The notes: generated from the letters alone by a model not told the origin. DNA of 64,000 bases from Paramesorhizobium endophyticum (GCF_014640615.1 NZ_BMHH01000002.1:124001-188000), one strand, 5' to 3'; positions 49,371 to 57,056 are shown, counted from the stretch's first letter. Made by a program: numbers and translations.

Positions 49371-49628
49371 ATGTTGCACTTATCCGAAGAAACAGAACGC
49401 CTTGCCCGTCTTGTCTCCGTCCTTAGTGGGCGCGAGCCGGAGGATTTGATCCGCTCTGCGTTGGAACGGGAGGCGGAAGCGTTGGGAATTTCTGAAGAGG
49501 CCACGCTCCAACGCCGTCGCCCGACGGTGGCAGCAGAGATTCTCGAATTCGGTAAGAGGGCCGCTAAACGGCCAATTCTTGATCCCCGTAGCCCCAAGGA
49601 AATCTCCGACGATCTGAACGAGCTATAA
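49371..49628 (+). CDS. VapB-type antitoxin
   Basis: 85 residues. The N-terminal part MLHLSEETERLARLVSVLSG REPEDLIRSALEREAEALG looks like a ribbon-helix-helix DNA-binding domain of the Rv0623-like VapB family; the C-terminal RSPKEISDDLNEL would bind the toxin. Behind it lies the toxin reading frame, which begins within the antitoxin stop. Confidence 0.8.
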   Translation: MLHLSEETERLARLVSVLSGREPEDLIRSALEREAEALGISEEATLQRRRPTVAAEILEFGKRAAKRPILDPRSPKEISDDLNEL

Positions 49629-50020
49629 TCGTCATCGATTCATCGGCTGTCGTAGCAATTTTCGAGAACGAACCCGAAGAGGTGGTCTTCTCGGAGGTAA
49701 TTGCCTCCACGAGTGGATTGGTCATGTCGGCTGTCAATGTTCATGAGACTGCAACGGTTCTGCGTGCCCGGCGTGGCCGGGAACATGAAGAGGATTTCTG
49801 GCGGTTCCTTAAGGTGAGCACTATCAAGGTTGCCGCGTTTAAGGAGAAACAGGCGCGCCTGGCGGGAGAAGCCTTCAACCGCTACGGCAAGGGTATCCAT
49901 TCGAAAGCCCGGCTCAATCTTTGTGACTGCGCGGCCTATGCGCTCGCCAAGAGCCTGTCGGTCCCGCTTCTATTCAACGGCGACGATTTCATCCACGCGG
50001 ATGTAGAACGCTGGCGCTGA
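49625..50020 (+). pseudogene. VapC-type PIN toxin with no canonical start codon
   Basis: The full PIN domain is intact: IVIDSSAVVAIFENEPEEV (first Asp), SAVNVHETATVLRARRG (Glu), LNLCDCAAYALAKSLSVPLL (Asp), FNGDDFIHADVERW. The only codon before the first Asp that could begin it is ATA at 49625-49627 (ATA ATC GTC ATC GAT), where ATG is expected; upstream in this frame there is no ATG, GTG, TTG or CTG before the TAG at 49589. The next GTG (49682) lies past the catalytic Asp. It may be a start-codon mutant, or may use AUA or AUC weakly through coupling with the overlapping antitoxin stop. Confidence 0.7.
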
Positions 50021-50030
50021 TCTACCCGAA

Positions 50031-50816
50031 TTACACTTTCAGTTTCACCACGACCGGCACATGGTCGGAAGGCTTGTCCCAGGCGCGGACGTGCTTTTCG
50101 ATATCGGCGTAGACGAGGCGGTCGGCGGCTTCCGGCGAGAGCAGGAGGTGGTCGATGCGGATGCCATTGTCCCTGCGCCACGCACCCGCCTGATAATCCC
50201 AGAACGTATAGAGGTCTGCCGCGTCGCTGGTAAGCCGTACCGCATCGGCGAGGCCGAGATTTTCCAGCCTCCGAAAGGCCTTCCGCGTCTCAGGCAGGAA
50301 CAGAGCATCGTTCAACCATTGTTCGGGATGCTTCGCGTCCTCCGCCTGCGGGATCACATTGTAATCGCCCGCCAGCACCAGCGGCTCCGCAAGCTTGAGA
50401 CGGCTTTCCGCCCAGCGCTCGAGCCTCTTCATCCAGCCAAGCTTGTAGGTGTATTTTTCCGTATGCGCAGGATTGCCATTGGGCAAATAAAGCGAGGCAA
50501 CGCGGAGGACGCCGCCGCCCTCGCGCGAGAACACCGCCTCGATAAAGCGCGCCTGCTCGTCGGTGTCATCGCCCGGAAGGCCGCGCACTACCTCATCCGG
50601 CGATTTCTTCGAGAGAATGGCAACGCCGTTGAAACCCTTTTGGCCGTGGGTCTCGACATGGTAGCCAAGCGCCTCGATCTCCAGCCGCGGAAATTGCTCG
50701 TCGACGGATTTGATTTCCTGCAGGCAGGCAATGTCCGGCGCCGACTCCTTCAGCCAGCGCAGGAGGTTGTCGATGCGCGCCTTGACGCCGTTGATGTTCC
50801 AGGTGGCTATCTTCAT
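50031..50816 (-). CDS. xth: Exodeoxyribonuclease III (AP endonuclease)
   Basis: 261-residue DNA repair enzyme: AP endonuclease, 3'-phosphatase and 3'-5' exonuclease. Motifs: MKIATWNINGVKARIDNLLR (Asn), DIACLQEIKSVDEQFPRLEI (Glu), LVLAGDYNVIPQAEDAKHPE (Asp-Asn), IRIDHLLLSPEAADRLVYAD and KPSDHVPVVVKLKV (Asp-His). ATG 50816 chosen because the family starts here; a longer frame above has no match. Convergent with the vapC frame, 10 bp apart. Confidence 0.94.
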   Translation of the reverse strand: MKIATWNINGVKARIDNLLRWLKESAPDIACLQEIKSVDEQFPRLEIEALGYHVETHGQKGFNGVAILSKKSPDEVVRGLPGDDTDEQARFIEAVFSREGGGVLRVASLYLPNGNPAHTEKYTYKLGWMKRLERWAESRLKLAEPLVLAGDYNVIPQAEDAKHPEQWLNDALFLPETRKAFRRLENLGLADAVRLTSDAADLYTFWDYQAGAWRRDNGIRIDHLLLSPEAADRLVYADIEKHVRAWDKPSDHVPVVVKLKV

Positions 50817-50906
50817 GGTTTCAGGCTTAAGCCGCCAGGCGATTCCGGACAAGAGCTCCTCGACGTTTTCCCGGCCTCTGTGAGCCGGGAAAACCATGAG
50901 CGGCAT

Positions 50907-51788
50907 TCAAAACATAAGCGAGCGGTGGGCAGCGGTTCCGGCCATCGCGCCGTCACCGACGGCGAGGGAGACATTGCCCGCGCCGCGCGCGGCGTCGCCG
51001 CAGGCAAAGACGCCAGGAACGGAGGTTTCCTTCATGCCGTCAGTGTGGATGAAGGGGCCGAGCGGGCCTTCCTCCATCGCGCAGCCCAGCTGTTCGGCCA
51101 GCGGGCTCGAGGGCCGGGTAGCGGGGGCGGTGAAGACACCGGCGAGGGGGATGATACGGCCATCGGCGAGGTTGAGGTCCGCATGCCCGGTGATTTCGGT
51201 GACGGGTGTCGGCTCGACACTTGCGCCGCGGCTTGCCATTTGCGCCAGCTGTTCGGCGTCGGGCGAGAAGACATTGTTGGTGAAGAAGGTCGTCTTGCCC
51301 CAGTCCGGCAGCATCAGCGCCTGATGGATCGACGCCGGCCCCACGGCGAGCACGCCGATATCTCCCTCATTCAACTCATAGCCGTGGCAATAGGGGCAGT
51401 GGAAGACACTCTTTCCCCAGCGCTCCCGAAGGCCGGGGAGGGCGGGCAGTACATCTTCGACGCCGACCGCGAGGACCAGCTTTTTCGTGTCATAGGCCTG
51501 CCCGGCCTCGGTCGTTACGCGAAAACCCACTTTGGCGCGGTCGGCGCTCGAAACCTTGCCCTCTACCCATTCGAGGGTGCGATAAGCGAGGAGCTGCTGT
51601 TTTGCCTCTTCCGCGATGGCGCCCGGTGCGTGGCCGTCGCGGCCAAGGAAGCCGTGCGAACTTGAAGCGAAGCGGTTGCGGCGCACGCCTGCGTCGATCA
51701 CCATGATCCGTCGCCGCGCCCGCGCCAATTGCAGCGCTGCCGCCATGCCGGCATAGCTGCCGCCGATAATGATCACGTCATACTGCAT
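50907..51788 (-). CDS. NAD(P)/FAD oxidoreductase, thioredoxin-reductase-like
   Basis: 293 residues. FAD motif VIIIGGSYAGMAAALQLARA; NADPH-type second Rossmann motif near EGDIGVLAVGPASIHQALML; C-terminal FAD motif GVFACGDAARGAGNVSLAVG; redox-active CPYC in VFHCPYCHGYELNEG. It is shorter than true TrxB and belongs to the group usually paired with an Rrf2 regulator, as here (gene 57 bp upstream). Partner protein unknown. Start ATG 51788 (MQYDVIIIGGSY). A palindromic repeat fills most of the gap to the regulator. Confidence 0.86.
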   Translation of the reverse strand: MQYDVIIIGGSYAGMAAALQLARARRRIMVIDAGVRRNRFASSSHGFLGRDGHAPGAIAEEAKQQLLAYRTLEWVEGKVSSADRAKVGFRVTTEAGQAYDTKKLVLAVGVEDVLPALPGLRERWGKSVFHCPYCHGYELNEGDIGVLAVGPASIHQALMLPDWGKTTFFTNNVFSPDAEQLAQMASRGASVEPTPVTEITGHADLNLADGRIIPLAGVFTAPATRPSSPLAEQLGCAMEEGPLGPFIHTDGMKETSVPGVFACGDAARGAGNVSLAVGDGAMAGTAAHRSLMF

Positions 51789-51807
51789 TCCGGTTTCCTT
51801 TTTTGGC

Positions 51808-51852
51808 AGCATGATCTCATCCAAAAAGTCTGCAACTTTTTGGGATCATGCT
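51808..51852. repeat. AGCATGATCC palindromic element, copy 1
   Basis: AGCATGATC...GATCATGCT arms with an inner AAAAAGT/ACTTTTT stem. It overlaps the last codon and supplies the stop (TGA) of the Rrf2 gene. Confidence 0.85.
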
Positions 51853-52289
51853 CTGTTCTGTTTGTGTGCGGCGAGGCGCTTGGTGAAGTCCTCGGCCAGT
51901 TCCGCCAGCGTGAGGCGGCTGAACCGCTCCATCAGCAAGGCTTCGATATGGTTGAATGTGTCGTCCAGCGCGGCATTCACCGCCTGTTCGACGAGGCATT
52001 GCGGGTTTTCATGGCGGTTGCCGATGGCGAAGACCGCCGGTTCCCCCAGCGCCAGGTGAATATCGCGCAGCGTCACGCTTTCGAGGTCTCGTGCGAGCGT
52101 CCAGCCGCCATTGTGCCCCTTTTCGGAGCGCACCAGCCCCGCCTCGCGCAGGCCCGCCATGGTGCGGCGGACGACCACGGGATTGGTGCGCATGCATTGC
52201 GCCAGCACCTCCGACGTCATGGGGCCATCATGGGCGGCCATGTGGAGGAGGGCGTGGAGGACGGAGGAAAGGCGGCTGTCGTGTTTCAT
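51846..52289 (-). CDS. Rrf2-family transcriptional regulator
   Basis: 147 residues. The winged-helix reads MTSEVLAQCMRTNPVVVRRT MAGLREAGLVRSEKGHNGGW; then LARDLESVTLRDIHLALGEP. Only one Cys (PQCLVE) is in the usual sensor region, so it does not look like an Fe-S IscR-type with three Cys; a redox or ligand sensor role is possible. The gene's own start lies in a perfect inverted-repeat operator. It should control the adjacent oxidoreductase. Confidence 0.88.
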   Translation of the reverse strand: MKHDSRLSSVLHALLHMAAHDGPMTSEVLAQCMRTNPVVVRRTMAGLREAGLVRSEKGHNGGWTLARDLESVTLRDIHLALGEPAVFAIGNRHENPQCLVEQAVNAALDDTFNHIEALLMERFSRLTLAELAEDFTKRLAAHKQNRA

Positions 52290-52311
52290 GTAACTTTATA
52301 TATTACATGAA
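52285..52311 (-). promoter_or_regulatory. Rrf2 operator, perfect inverted repeat
   Basis: TTCATGTAA-N9-TTACATGAA, a perfect 9-bp inverted repeat spanning the Rrf2 start codon. It is probably the autoregulatory operator of the Rrf2 gene and flavoprotein pair. Confidence 0.7.
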
Positions 52312-52417
52312 ATTGGATCACGCAAGCCGCCCGATAAGAAGTTGCAAACCTATTTCAGGGATGCTTGAATCCTCGCTGGGTGAAGACGGCCACGCCGTGC
52401 TATAGTCTTCGCCCCAG

Positions 52418-52462
52418 AGCATGATCCCGAAAAGTTGCAGACTTTTCGGATAAGATTATGCG
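52418..52462. repeat. AGCATGATCC palindromic element, copy 2
   Basis: AGCATGATCCCGAAAAGT-TGC-AGACTTTTCGGATAAGATT, with the right arm degraded at its end. Lies upstream of pqqA. Confidence 0.8.
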
Positions 52463-52545
52463 GTAAAAACAGATGAATCGTGCGCAGCGGGCGTATGATG
52501 ACCCGAAGATCAAACGGATGATCTTCAAGCAAAGGAGAGACATTC

Positions 52546-52641
52546 ATGAAGAAGACATGGACAAAGCCGACCATGTGCCAGGTCGCCGCCGGAATGGAAA
52601 TGTCCCGTTATCTTTCCGCCGAACTGAAGGCAAAGAAGTAA
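52546..52641 (+). CDS. pqqA: PQQ precursor peptide PqqA
   Basis: 31 residues: MKKTWTKPTMCQVAAGMEMS RYLSAELKAKK. The Glu and Tyr that are fused to make PQQ are in MEMSRYL (E-x3-Y). AAGGAGAGA precedes ATG 52546. Too short for ordinary gene finding, but its place at the head of pqqBCDE and the exact E-M-S-R-Y motif leave little doubt. The hairpin after its stop may keep its mRNA more abundant than the rest. Confidence 0.95.
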   Translation: MKKTWTKPTMCQVAAGMEMSRYLSAELKAKK

Positions 52642-52649
52642 TCCTTTTT

Positions 52650-52679
52650 CCGCCCCGCGTGGAATCCCGCGCGGGGCGG
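52650..52679 (+). promoter_or_regulatory. Hairpin between pqqA and pqqB
   Basis: 10-bp perfect stem CCGCCCCGCG / CGCGGGGCGG with a 10-base loop, 8 bp after pqqA. No T-run follows, so it is likely an attenuating or 3'-protective structure rather than a full stop. Confidence 0.65.
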
Positions 52680-52721
52680 TCGTTTATCTGGAATATGCCC
52701 CAGAGGCGGTAAGGGCGCGGA

Positions 52722-53762
52722 ATGCTTTTGAAGATCATCGGTTCCGCGGCGGGCGGCGGTTTCCCTCAATGGAACTGCAATTACGCCCTGAGCCGCGCGG
52801 CGCGAGCAGGGGAGCCGGGCTTCCAGCCGCGCACGCAGTCGAGCCTTGCCGTCAGCGCCGACGGAACGGACTGGGTGCTGTTCAACGCCTCCCCCGATAT
52901 CCGCCAGCAGATCGCCGCGACGCCGCAATTGCAGCCGCCAGCCGATGGTCCGCTGCGGGCGACGCCGATCCGCGCGGTGGTGCTGACCAATGCCGATGTC
53001 GACCACATCGCCGGGCTGTTGAGCCTGCGCGAGCGCCAGCCCTTCGCCATTTACGCGACCGACCGGGTGCTGCAGGTGCTCGAAACCAATTCGATCTTCA
53101 ACGTGCTCGACCGGGCGATTGTCCCGCGGCGCAGGCTCGTCCTGAATGAGCGCACGGAGATACTGGGCGCCGAGGAAAAGCCGACTGGCATTACCGTGGA
53201 AGCCTTCGCCGTGCCGGGGAAGGTGGCGCTGTTTCTGGAGGATGAGGCGCAAGAGGGATTTGGGACGGAGGAAGGCGATACGGTTGGCGTGCAGATTGAG
53301 GCGGTGGCGGAATGCCCCTCATCCCCCTGCCGGGACCTTCTCCCCGTGAAGAACGGGGAGAAGGAGGAGGCGGCAACGTCTGCGCCCCCCTCGCCCCGCT
53401 TGCGGGGAGAGGGTAAGGGCGAGGGGCAAATTCTCTACATCCCCGGCTGCGCGCGTATCGACGAACCCTTGAAAACCCGTATTGCAGAGGCCTCATGCCT
53501 TCTTTTCGACGGCACCGTCTATCATGATGACGAGATGATCCGCGCCGGCGTCGGCTCCAAGACCGGGGCGCGCATGGGGCATTTGCACATTGCGGGCGAG
53601 GTGGGATCGATGAGCCAGCTTGCGGATGTGCCTGCAGCGCGGCGCATCTATGTGCATATCAACAACAGCAATCCCATTCTCGACGAGAACTCTGCCGAAC
53701 ATGCGGCAGTGCGTGCGGCAGGATGGGAAGTGGCCTATGACGGAATGGAGATCGCGCTTTGA
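52722..53762 (+). CDS. pqqB: PQQ biosynthesis protein PqqB, with in-frame repeat insertion
   Basis: Metallo-beta-lactamase-fold enzyme of PQQ synthesis, proposed to hydroxylate a tyrosine-derived intermediate. It reads GSAAGGGFPQWNCNYALSRA, VVLTNADVDHIAGLLSLRER, NSIFNVLDRAIVPRRRLVLN and HLHIAGEVGSMSQLADVPAA, as in PqqB. The 346 residues exceed the usual about 305-310 because residues about 198-235 (CPSSPCRDLLPVKNGEKEEA then ATSAPPSPRLRGEGKGEG) come from a repeat (53314-53427), after which YIPGCARIDEPLKTRI resumes the family sequence. Whether the protein still works is unknown. Confidence 0.93.
   Translation: MLLKIIGSAAGGGFPQWNCNYALSRAARAGEPGFQPRTQSSLAVSADGTDWVLFNASPDIRQQIAATPQLQPPADGPLRATPIRAVVLTNADVDHIAGLLSLRERQPFAIYATDRVLQVLETNSIFNVLDRAIVPRRRLVLNERTEILGAEEKPTGITVEAFAVPGKVALFLEDEAQEGFGTEEGDTVGVQIEAVAECPSSPCRDLLPVKNGEKEEAATSAPPSPRLRGEGKGEGQILYIPGCARIDEPLKTRIAEASCLLFDGTVYHDDEMIRAGVGSKTGARMGHLHIAGEVGSMSQLADVPAARRIYVHINNSNPILDENSAEHAAVRAAGWEVAYDGMEIAL
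53314..53427. repeat. Palindromic element inserted within pqqB
   Basis: 114 bp bounded by GCCCCTC (53314-53320) and its complement GAGGGGC (53421-53427), with inner hairpin CTTCTCCCCGTGAAGAACGGGGAGAAG at about 53338-53362. Length is divisible by three, and it reads through without a stop in frame. The same element type lies between pqqC and pqqD. Confidence 0.85.
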
Positions 53763-54511
53763 CGGATTTTGCCAATGCCGCGAAGGACGGCCTGACACCC
53801 TCCCAGCTTGAAGAAATGCTGCGGGCGGTGGGCGCGGCGCGCTATCACAATCTGCACCCCTTCCACCATCAGATGGTGAGCGGCGCGCTGACCAAGGGGC
53901 AAATGCAGGCCTGGGCGCTTAACCGCTATTGCTACCAGGCCGTCATTCCTCGCAAGGATGCGGCGATCCTGACGAAGGCGGAGGACCCCGCCTTCCGCGC
54001 CGAATGGCGCAAGCGCATCGAGGATCACGATGGTAACGACGGCTGGAGCGGCGGCATCGCCCGCTGGCTGAAGCTTGCGACGGGCTTGGGGCTCGACGCG
54101 GATATGGTCAAGAGCGAAAGGCTGGCCCTGCCCGCGACGCGCTTCGCGGTCGGGGCCTATTTGAATTTTTGCAGGGAGCGCAGCCTGCTGGAAGCGGTAG
54201 CATCCTCGCTCACGGAACTGTTCTCACCGGTCATCATCAGCGAGCGGGTTCCGGCGATGCTGGCGAAATATGATTATGTCACCGAGGATATCATGGCTTA
54301 CTTCAAGCCGCGACCGGTCCAGGCTTCGCGCGACGCGGATTTCGCGCTCGCCTATGTCATGCAGCACGCCACCACGCCGGAAAAGCAGCAGGCGGTCATC
54401 GACGCGCTCGTCTTCAAATGCGATATTCTCTGGGCGATGCTCGACGCGCTCGATTATGCCTTTGGCAAAGGCCATGTGCCGCCCGGTGCGTTCAGGCCAG
54501 AGGAGATCTAG
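53759..54511 (+). CDS. pqqC: PQQ synthase PqqC
   Basis: Cofactor-less oxidase that does the final ring closure and oxidation to PQQ. 250 residues starting at TTG 53759, which overlaps the pqqB stop; GGAG is 8 bases upstream. Motifs: YHNLHPFHHQMVSGALTKGQ, QAWALNRYCYQAVIPRKDAA, KRIEDHDGNDGWSGG, and LAYVMQHATTPEKQQAVIDA. Length and motifs are normal for the family. Confidence 0.96.
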   Translation: MTDFANAAKDGLTPSQLEEMLRAVGAARYHNLHPFHHQMVSGALTKGQMQAWALNRYCYQAVIPRKDAAILTKAEDPAFRAEWRKRIEDHDGNDGWSGGIARWLKLATGLGLDADMVKSERLALPATRFAVGAYLNFCRERSLLEAVASSLTELFSPVIISERVPAMLAKYDYVTEDIMAYFKPRPVQASRDADFALAYVMQHATTPEKQQAVIDALVFKCDILWAMLDALDYAFGKGHVPPGAFRPEEI

Positions 54512-54534
54512 CGCTTATGTCTATGGTAGAATGT

Positions 54535-54651
54535 GCCCCTCACCCTAACCCTCTCCCCGTGAAGAACGGGGAGAGGGGGGCATCGACGTTGCCGCCTTTT
54601 CCTTCTCCCCGTCCTTCACGGGGAGAAGGTGCCGGCAGGCGGATGAGGGGC
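54535..54651. repeat. Palindromic element between pqqC and pqqD
   Basis: 117 bp, bounded by GCCCCTC (54535-54541) and GAGGGGC (54645-54651), with inner hairpins (CTCTCCCCGTGAAGAACGGGGAGAG; CTTCTCCCCGTCC... GGGGAGAAG). Sister of the copy inside pqqB. Its end GAGGGG lies 3 bases before the pqqD ATG. Confidence 0.88.
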
Positions 54652-54653
54652 AG

Positions 54654-54947
54654 ATGACGCAAACCGCCCGCGCCATCGTCTCGATGCAATCGCGCCCGAA
54701 ACTGAAGCGCCATGCGCGGCTGCAATATGATCCGGTGCGCGGGGCCTGGGCGCTGCTCTCGCCCGAGCGCATCTTCTGGCCGAACGAGGTGAGCCTCGAT
54801 ATTCTGCGGCTGTGCGATGGCTCGCGCGATGTGAGCGGGATGATCGCGGTTCTTGCCGAACAGTATGGCGCGGACGAAGCTGACATCGCTGATGACGTCA
54901 CGGCCTTCCTGCAGGAATGGTCGGACAAGCTTTTGGTGACATTATGA
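54654..54947 (+). CDS. pqqD: PQQ peptide chaperone PqqD
   Basis: 97 residues. PqqD binds PqqA and presents it to PqqE. Sequence RPKLKRHARLQYDPVRGAWA, LLSPERIFWPNEVSLDILRL CDG and AVLAEQYGADEADIADDVTA match the family; the first 10 residues are variable. Only GAGGGG from the repeat, three bases before ATG 54654, could serve as ribosome site. pqqE overlaps the stop (ATGA). Confidence 0.93.
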   Translation: MTQTARAIVSMQSRPKLKRHARLQYDPVRGAWALLSPERIFWPNEVSLDILRLCDGSRDVSGMIAVLAEQYGADEADIADDVTAFLQEWSDKLLVTL

Positions 54948-56047
54948 GCGATGCCATCCTGCCCCCCATTGCCATGCTGGCGGAGTTGACGCATCGCTGC
55001 CCGCTGCAATGCGCCTATTGCTCCAATCCGGTGGCGCTTCTGAAGGCCAACCGGGAAATGCCTCGAGAGCAATGGCTGGCGCTGTTCGAGGAGGCGGCGG
55101 ATCTGGGCGTGCTGCAGGTGCATCTCTCGGGCGGCGAGCCGACATTGCGTAGCGACCTCCCCGAACTCATCGCCTGCCTGGCGCGGCGCGGGGTCTATAC
55201 GAATCTCATCACCGCGGGGGTCGGCATTGCGGAAGGGCGGATCGAGGCTTTTGCGGAAGCGGGGCTCGACCATGTGCAATTGAGCTTCCAGGGCGCGCAT
55301 CCGGAGACCACCGCGAAGATCGGCAACCACGCGGACGCGCATCGGAAAAAGATCGAGACGGCGCGGCGGGTGCGGCAAGCAGCCCTGCCGCTGACGATCA
55401 ACGCGCCGATCCATCGCCACAACATCCACGAGGTGCCCGATTTCATCGAGATGGCGCTTGAACTGGGCGCGGAGAGGCTGGAAATCGCCAATGTGCAATA
55501 TGCGGGCTGGGCGCTGCTCAACCGCGACCAGCTGATGCCCGACCGGGAAGCTGTGGAGCGTGAGGTGCGGATTGTCGAGGAGGCGCAGGCGCGACTCACC
55601 GGCATCATGACCATCGATTTCGTCGCGCCGGATTATTTCGCGCTGTATCCCAAGCCCTGCATGGGCGGCTGGGCGCGGGATGCCTTCGTGGTGACGCCCG
55701 ATGGCACCGTGCTGCCCTGCCACGCGGCGCAGACCATCAAGACGCTGTCCTTCGAGCGGTTCGGCGAGCGCAGCCTGACCGAGATCTGGCTCGATTCCCC
55801 TGCCTTCAACACCTTCCGCGGCACGGGCTGGATGGCCGAGCCATGCCGCACCTGCGACCGGCGCGAACTCGACTGGGGCGGCTGCCGCTGCCAGGCAATG
55901 GCGATTGCCGGGGACGCCGCCGCCACCGACCCCGCCTGTATCCGCTCGCCCCTGCATGAGCGAATGGGGGCGCTGATCGCCGAAGCGGCGCGGGCGGACG
56001 GTGGGTTCCAGTATCGGCGGATCGGCAAGGTCGCTGAGCCCACCTGA
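54944..56047 (+). CDS. pqqE: Radical SAM PQQ enzyme PqqE
   Basis: 367 residues. Radical SAM enzyme that links the Glu and Tyr side chains of PqqA. The 4Fe-4S site is CxxxCxxC in ELTHRCPLQCAYCSNPVALL; SAM-binding glycines lie in LHLSGGEPTLRSDLPELIA. The C-terminal SPASM domain has Cys in TVLPCHAAQTI and in WMAEPCRTCDRREL and GGCRCQAMA for auxiliary clusters. ATG 54944 sits in the pqqD stop. Last gene of the operon; no pqqF is seen. Confidence 0.97.
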   Translation: MSDAILPPIAMLAELTHRCPLQCAYCSNPVALLKANREMPREQWLALFEEAADLGVLQVHLSGGEPTLRSDLPELIACLARRGVYTNLITAGVGIAEGRIEAFAEAGLDHVQLSFQGAHPETTAKIGNHADAHRKKIETARRVRQAALPLTINAPIHRHNIHEVPDFIEMALELGAERLEIANVQYAGWALLNRDQLMPDREAVEREVRIVEEAQARLTGIMTIDFVAPDYFALYPKPCMGGWARDAFVVTPDGTVLPCHAAQTIKTLSFERFGERSLTEIWLDSPAFNTFRGTGWMAEPCRTCDRRELDWGGCRCQAMAIAGDAAATDPACIRSPLHERMGALIAEAARADGGFQYRRIGKVAEPT

Positions 56048-56052
56048 ACGCC

Positions 56053-56832
56053 TCACCCGAACCATTTGTCGTAAACCGCCTTGTAGGCGCCGCTTCCCTT
56101 CGATTGATGCAGCCATTGATCGACGAAGGCTTTCAGATAGGGATCGCGCTGCATCCAATAGGCTTTTTCGGCGAAATTGAACGGCTTGTCGGGATGCACC
56201 GCGCATAGCACCCCCGGGTGCAGCTTCTGCTGATAGACCGTTTCCGGCGCGTCGGTAATCATCACATCCGCCTTGCCGGCCGCGATCTCATCGAAAATTC
56301 GGGTGTTGTCGTCAAAGACGGTTATCTTCGCTCGTTTCAGGTGGGTTCGTGCAAATTTTTCATTGGTGCCACCAGGATTTACGATCACGGTCACATCCGG
56401 CTTATCGATTTCGGCCACTGTCTGGAACTTGTCCTTGTCCGCGCAACGCGCGATCGGCGTCTTGCCCGCCTCCATATAGGGCGTCGAGAATAGGCCCATC
56501 TTCTGCCGGTCGAGCGTGATGGCGACGCCGCCCATTGCGATATCGAATTTATGCGCCTCGAAATCACGCGTGAGCTTCGGCCATGACGTCGGCACGATCT
56601 CAAGCTTCACCCCCAACGCATCCGCAAGGCGCTTGGCCTGATCGATGTCGAAGCCGGAGAACTTGCCCGATTCCGGATCCCGGTAGGTGAACGGCTTGTA
56701 ATCACCGGTCGAGCCGACCCTCAAAACACCAGCCTTGATGATTGCGTCAAGTCCAGTCGCGGGCTGTGTATCGCGGGCGAAGGAGGGGAGGGTGCTAAAG
56801 AGCAGGAATAGGAAAACAACGAGGGTGCGCAA
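56053..56832 (-). CDS. Periplasmic cyclohexadienyl dehydratase, PheC-like
   Basis: 259 residues. Signal peptide (LVVFLFLLFSTLPSFA) then a periplasmic-binding-protein fold. The segments VLRVGSTGDYKPFTYRDPES, KLEIVPTSWPKLTRDF, VIVNPGGTNEKFARTHLKRA, CAVHPDKPFNFAEKAYWMQR and VDQWLHQSKGSGAY closely follow PheC of Pseudomonas, which turns prephenate or arogenate into phenylpyruvate or phenylalanine outside the cytosol. An amino-acid-binding transport role remains possible. TTG start 56832, with GAGGA 8 bases upstream. Convergent with pqqE, 5 bp apart; upstream DNA is AT-rich. Confidence 0.78.
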   Translation of the reverse strand: MRTLVVFLFLLFSTLPSFARDTQPATGLDAIIKAGVLRVGSTGDYKPFTYRDPESGKFSGFDIDQAKRLADALGVKLEIVPTSWPKLTRDFEAHKFDIAMGGVAITLDRQKMGLFSTPYMEAGKTPIARCADKDKFQTVAEIDKPDVTVIVNPGGTNEKFARTHLKRAKITVFDDNTRIFDEIAAGKADVMITDAPETVYQQKLHPGVLCAVHPDKPFNFAEKAYWMQRDPYLKAFVDQWLHQSKGSGAYKAVYDKWFG

Positions 56833-56860
56833 GGGTTAAATCCTCTTGTTTCAACATTAT

Positions 56861-56890
56861 TATATATTTCCATTGCGCGGTTGACTTCAA
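56861..56890 (-). promoter_or_regulatory. Candidate promoter of the PheC-like gene
   Basis: On the minus strand TTGAAG (56885-56890), an 18-bp spacer and TATATA (56861-56866) give a fair sigma-70 match, about 30 bp upstream of the TTG start. Confidence 0.55.
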
Positions 56891-57056
56891 TAAATTCACG
56901 AACAAGTTATTCTTGGTTTTAAATATATTACTATTTACTCCATGTGGTGCATGCCATCGCGCCGGACGCGGCACCACTCCGACGGTAGCGATCTATCTGG
57001 CTTCTTGATTATCATTCGCCGTCATGCTCTTGCGTGGTTCACAAATTTCCATTTAG

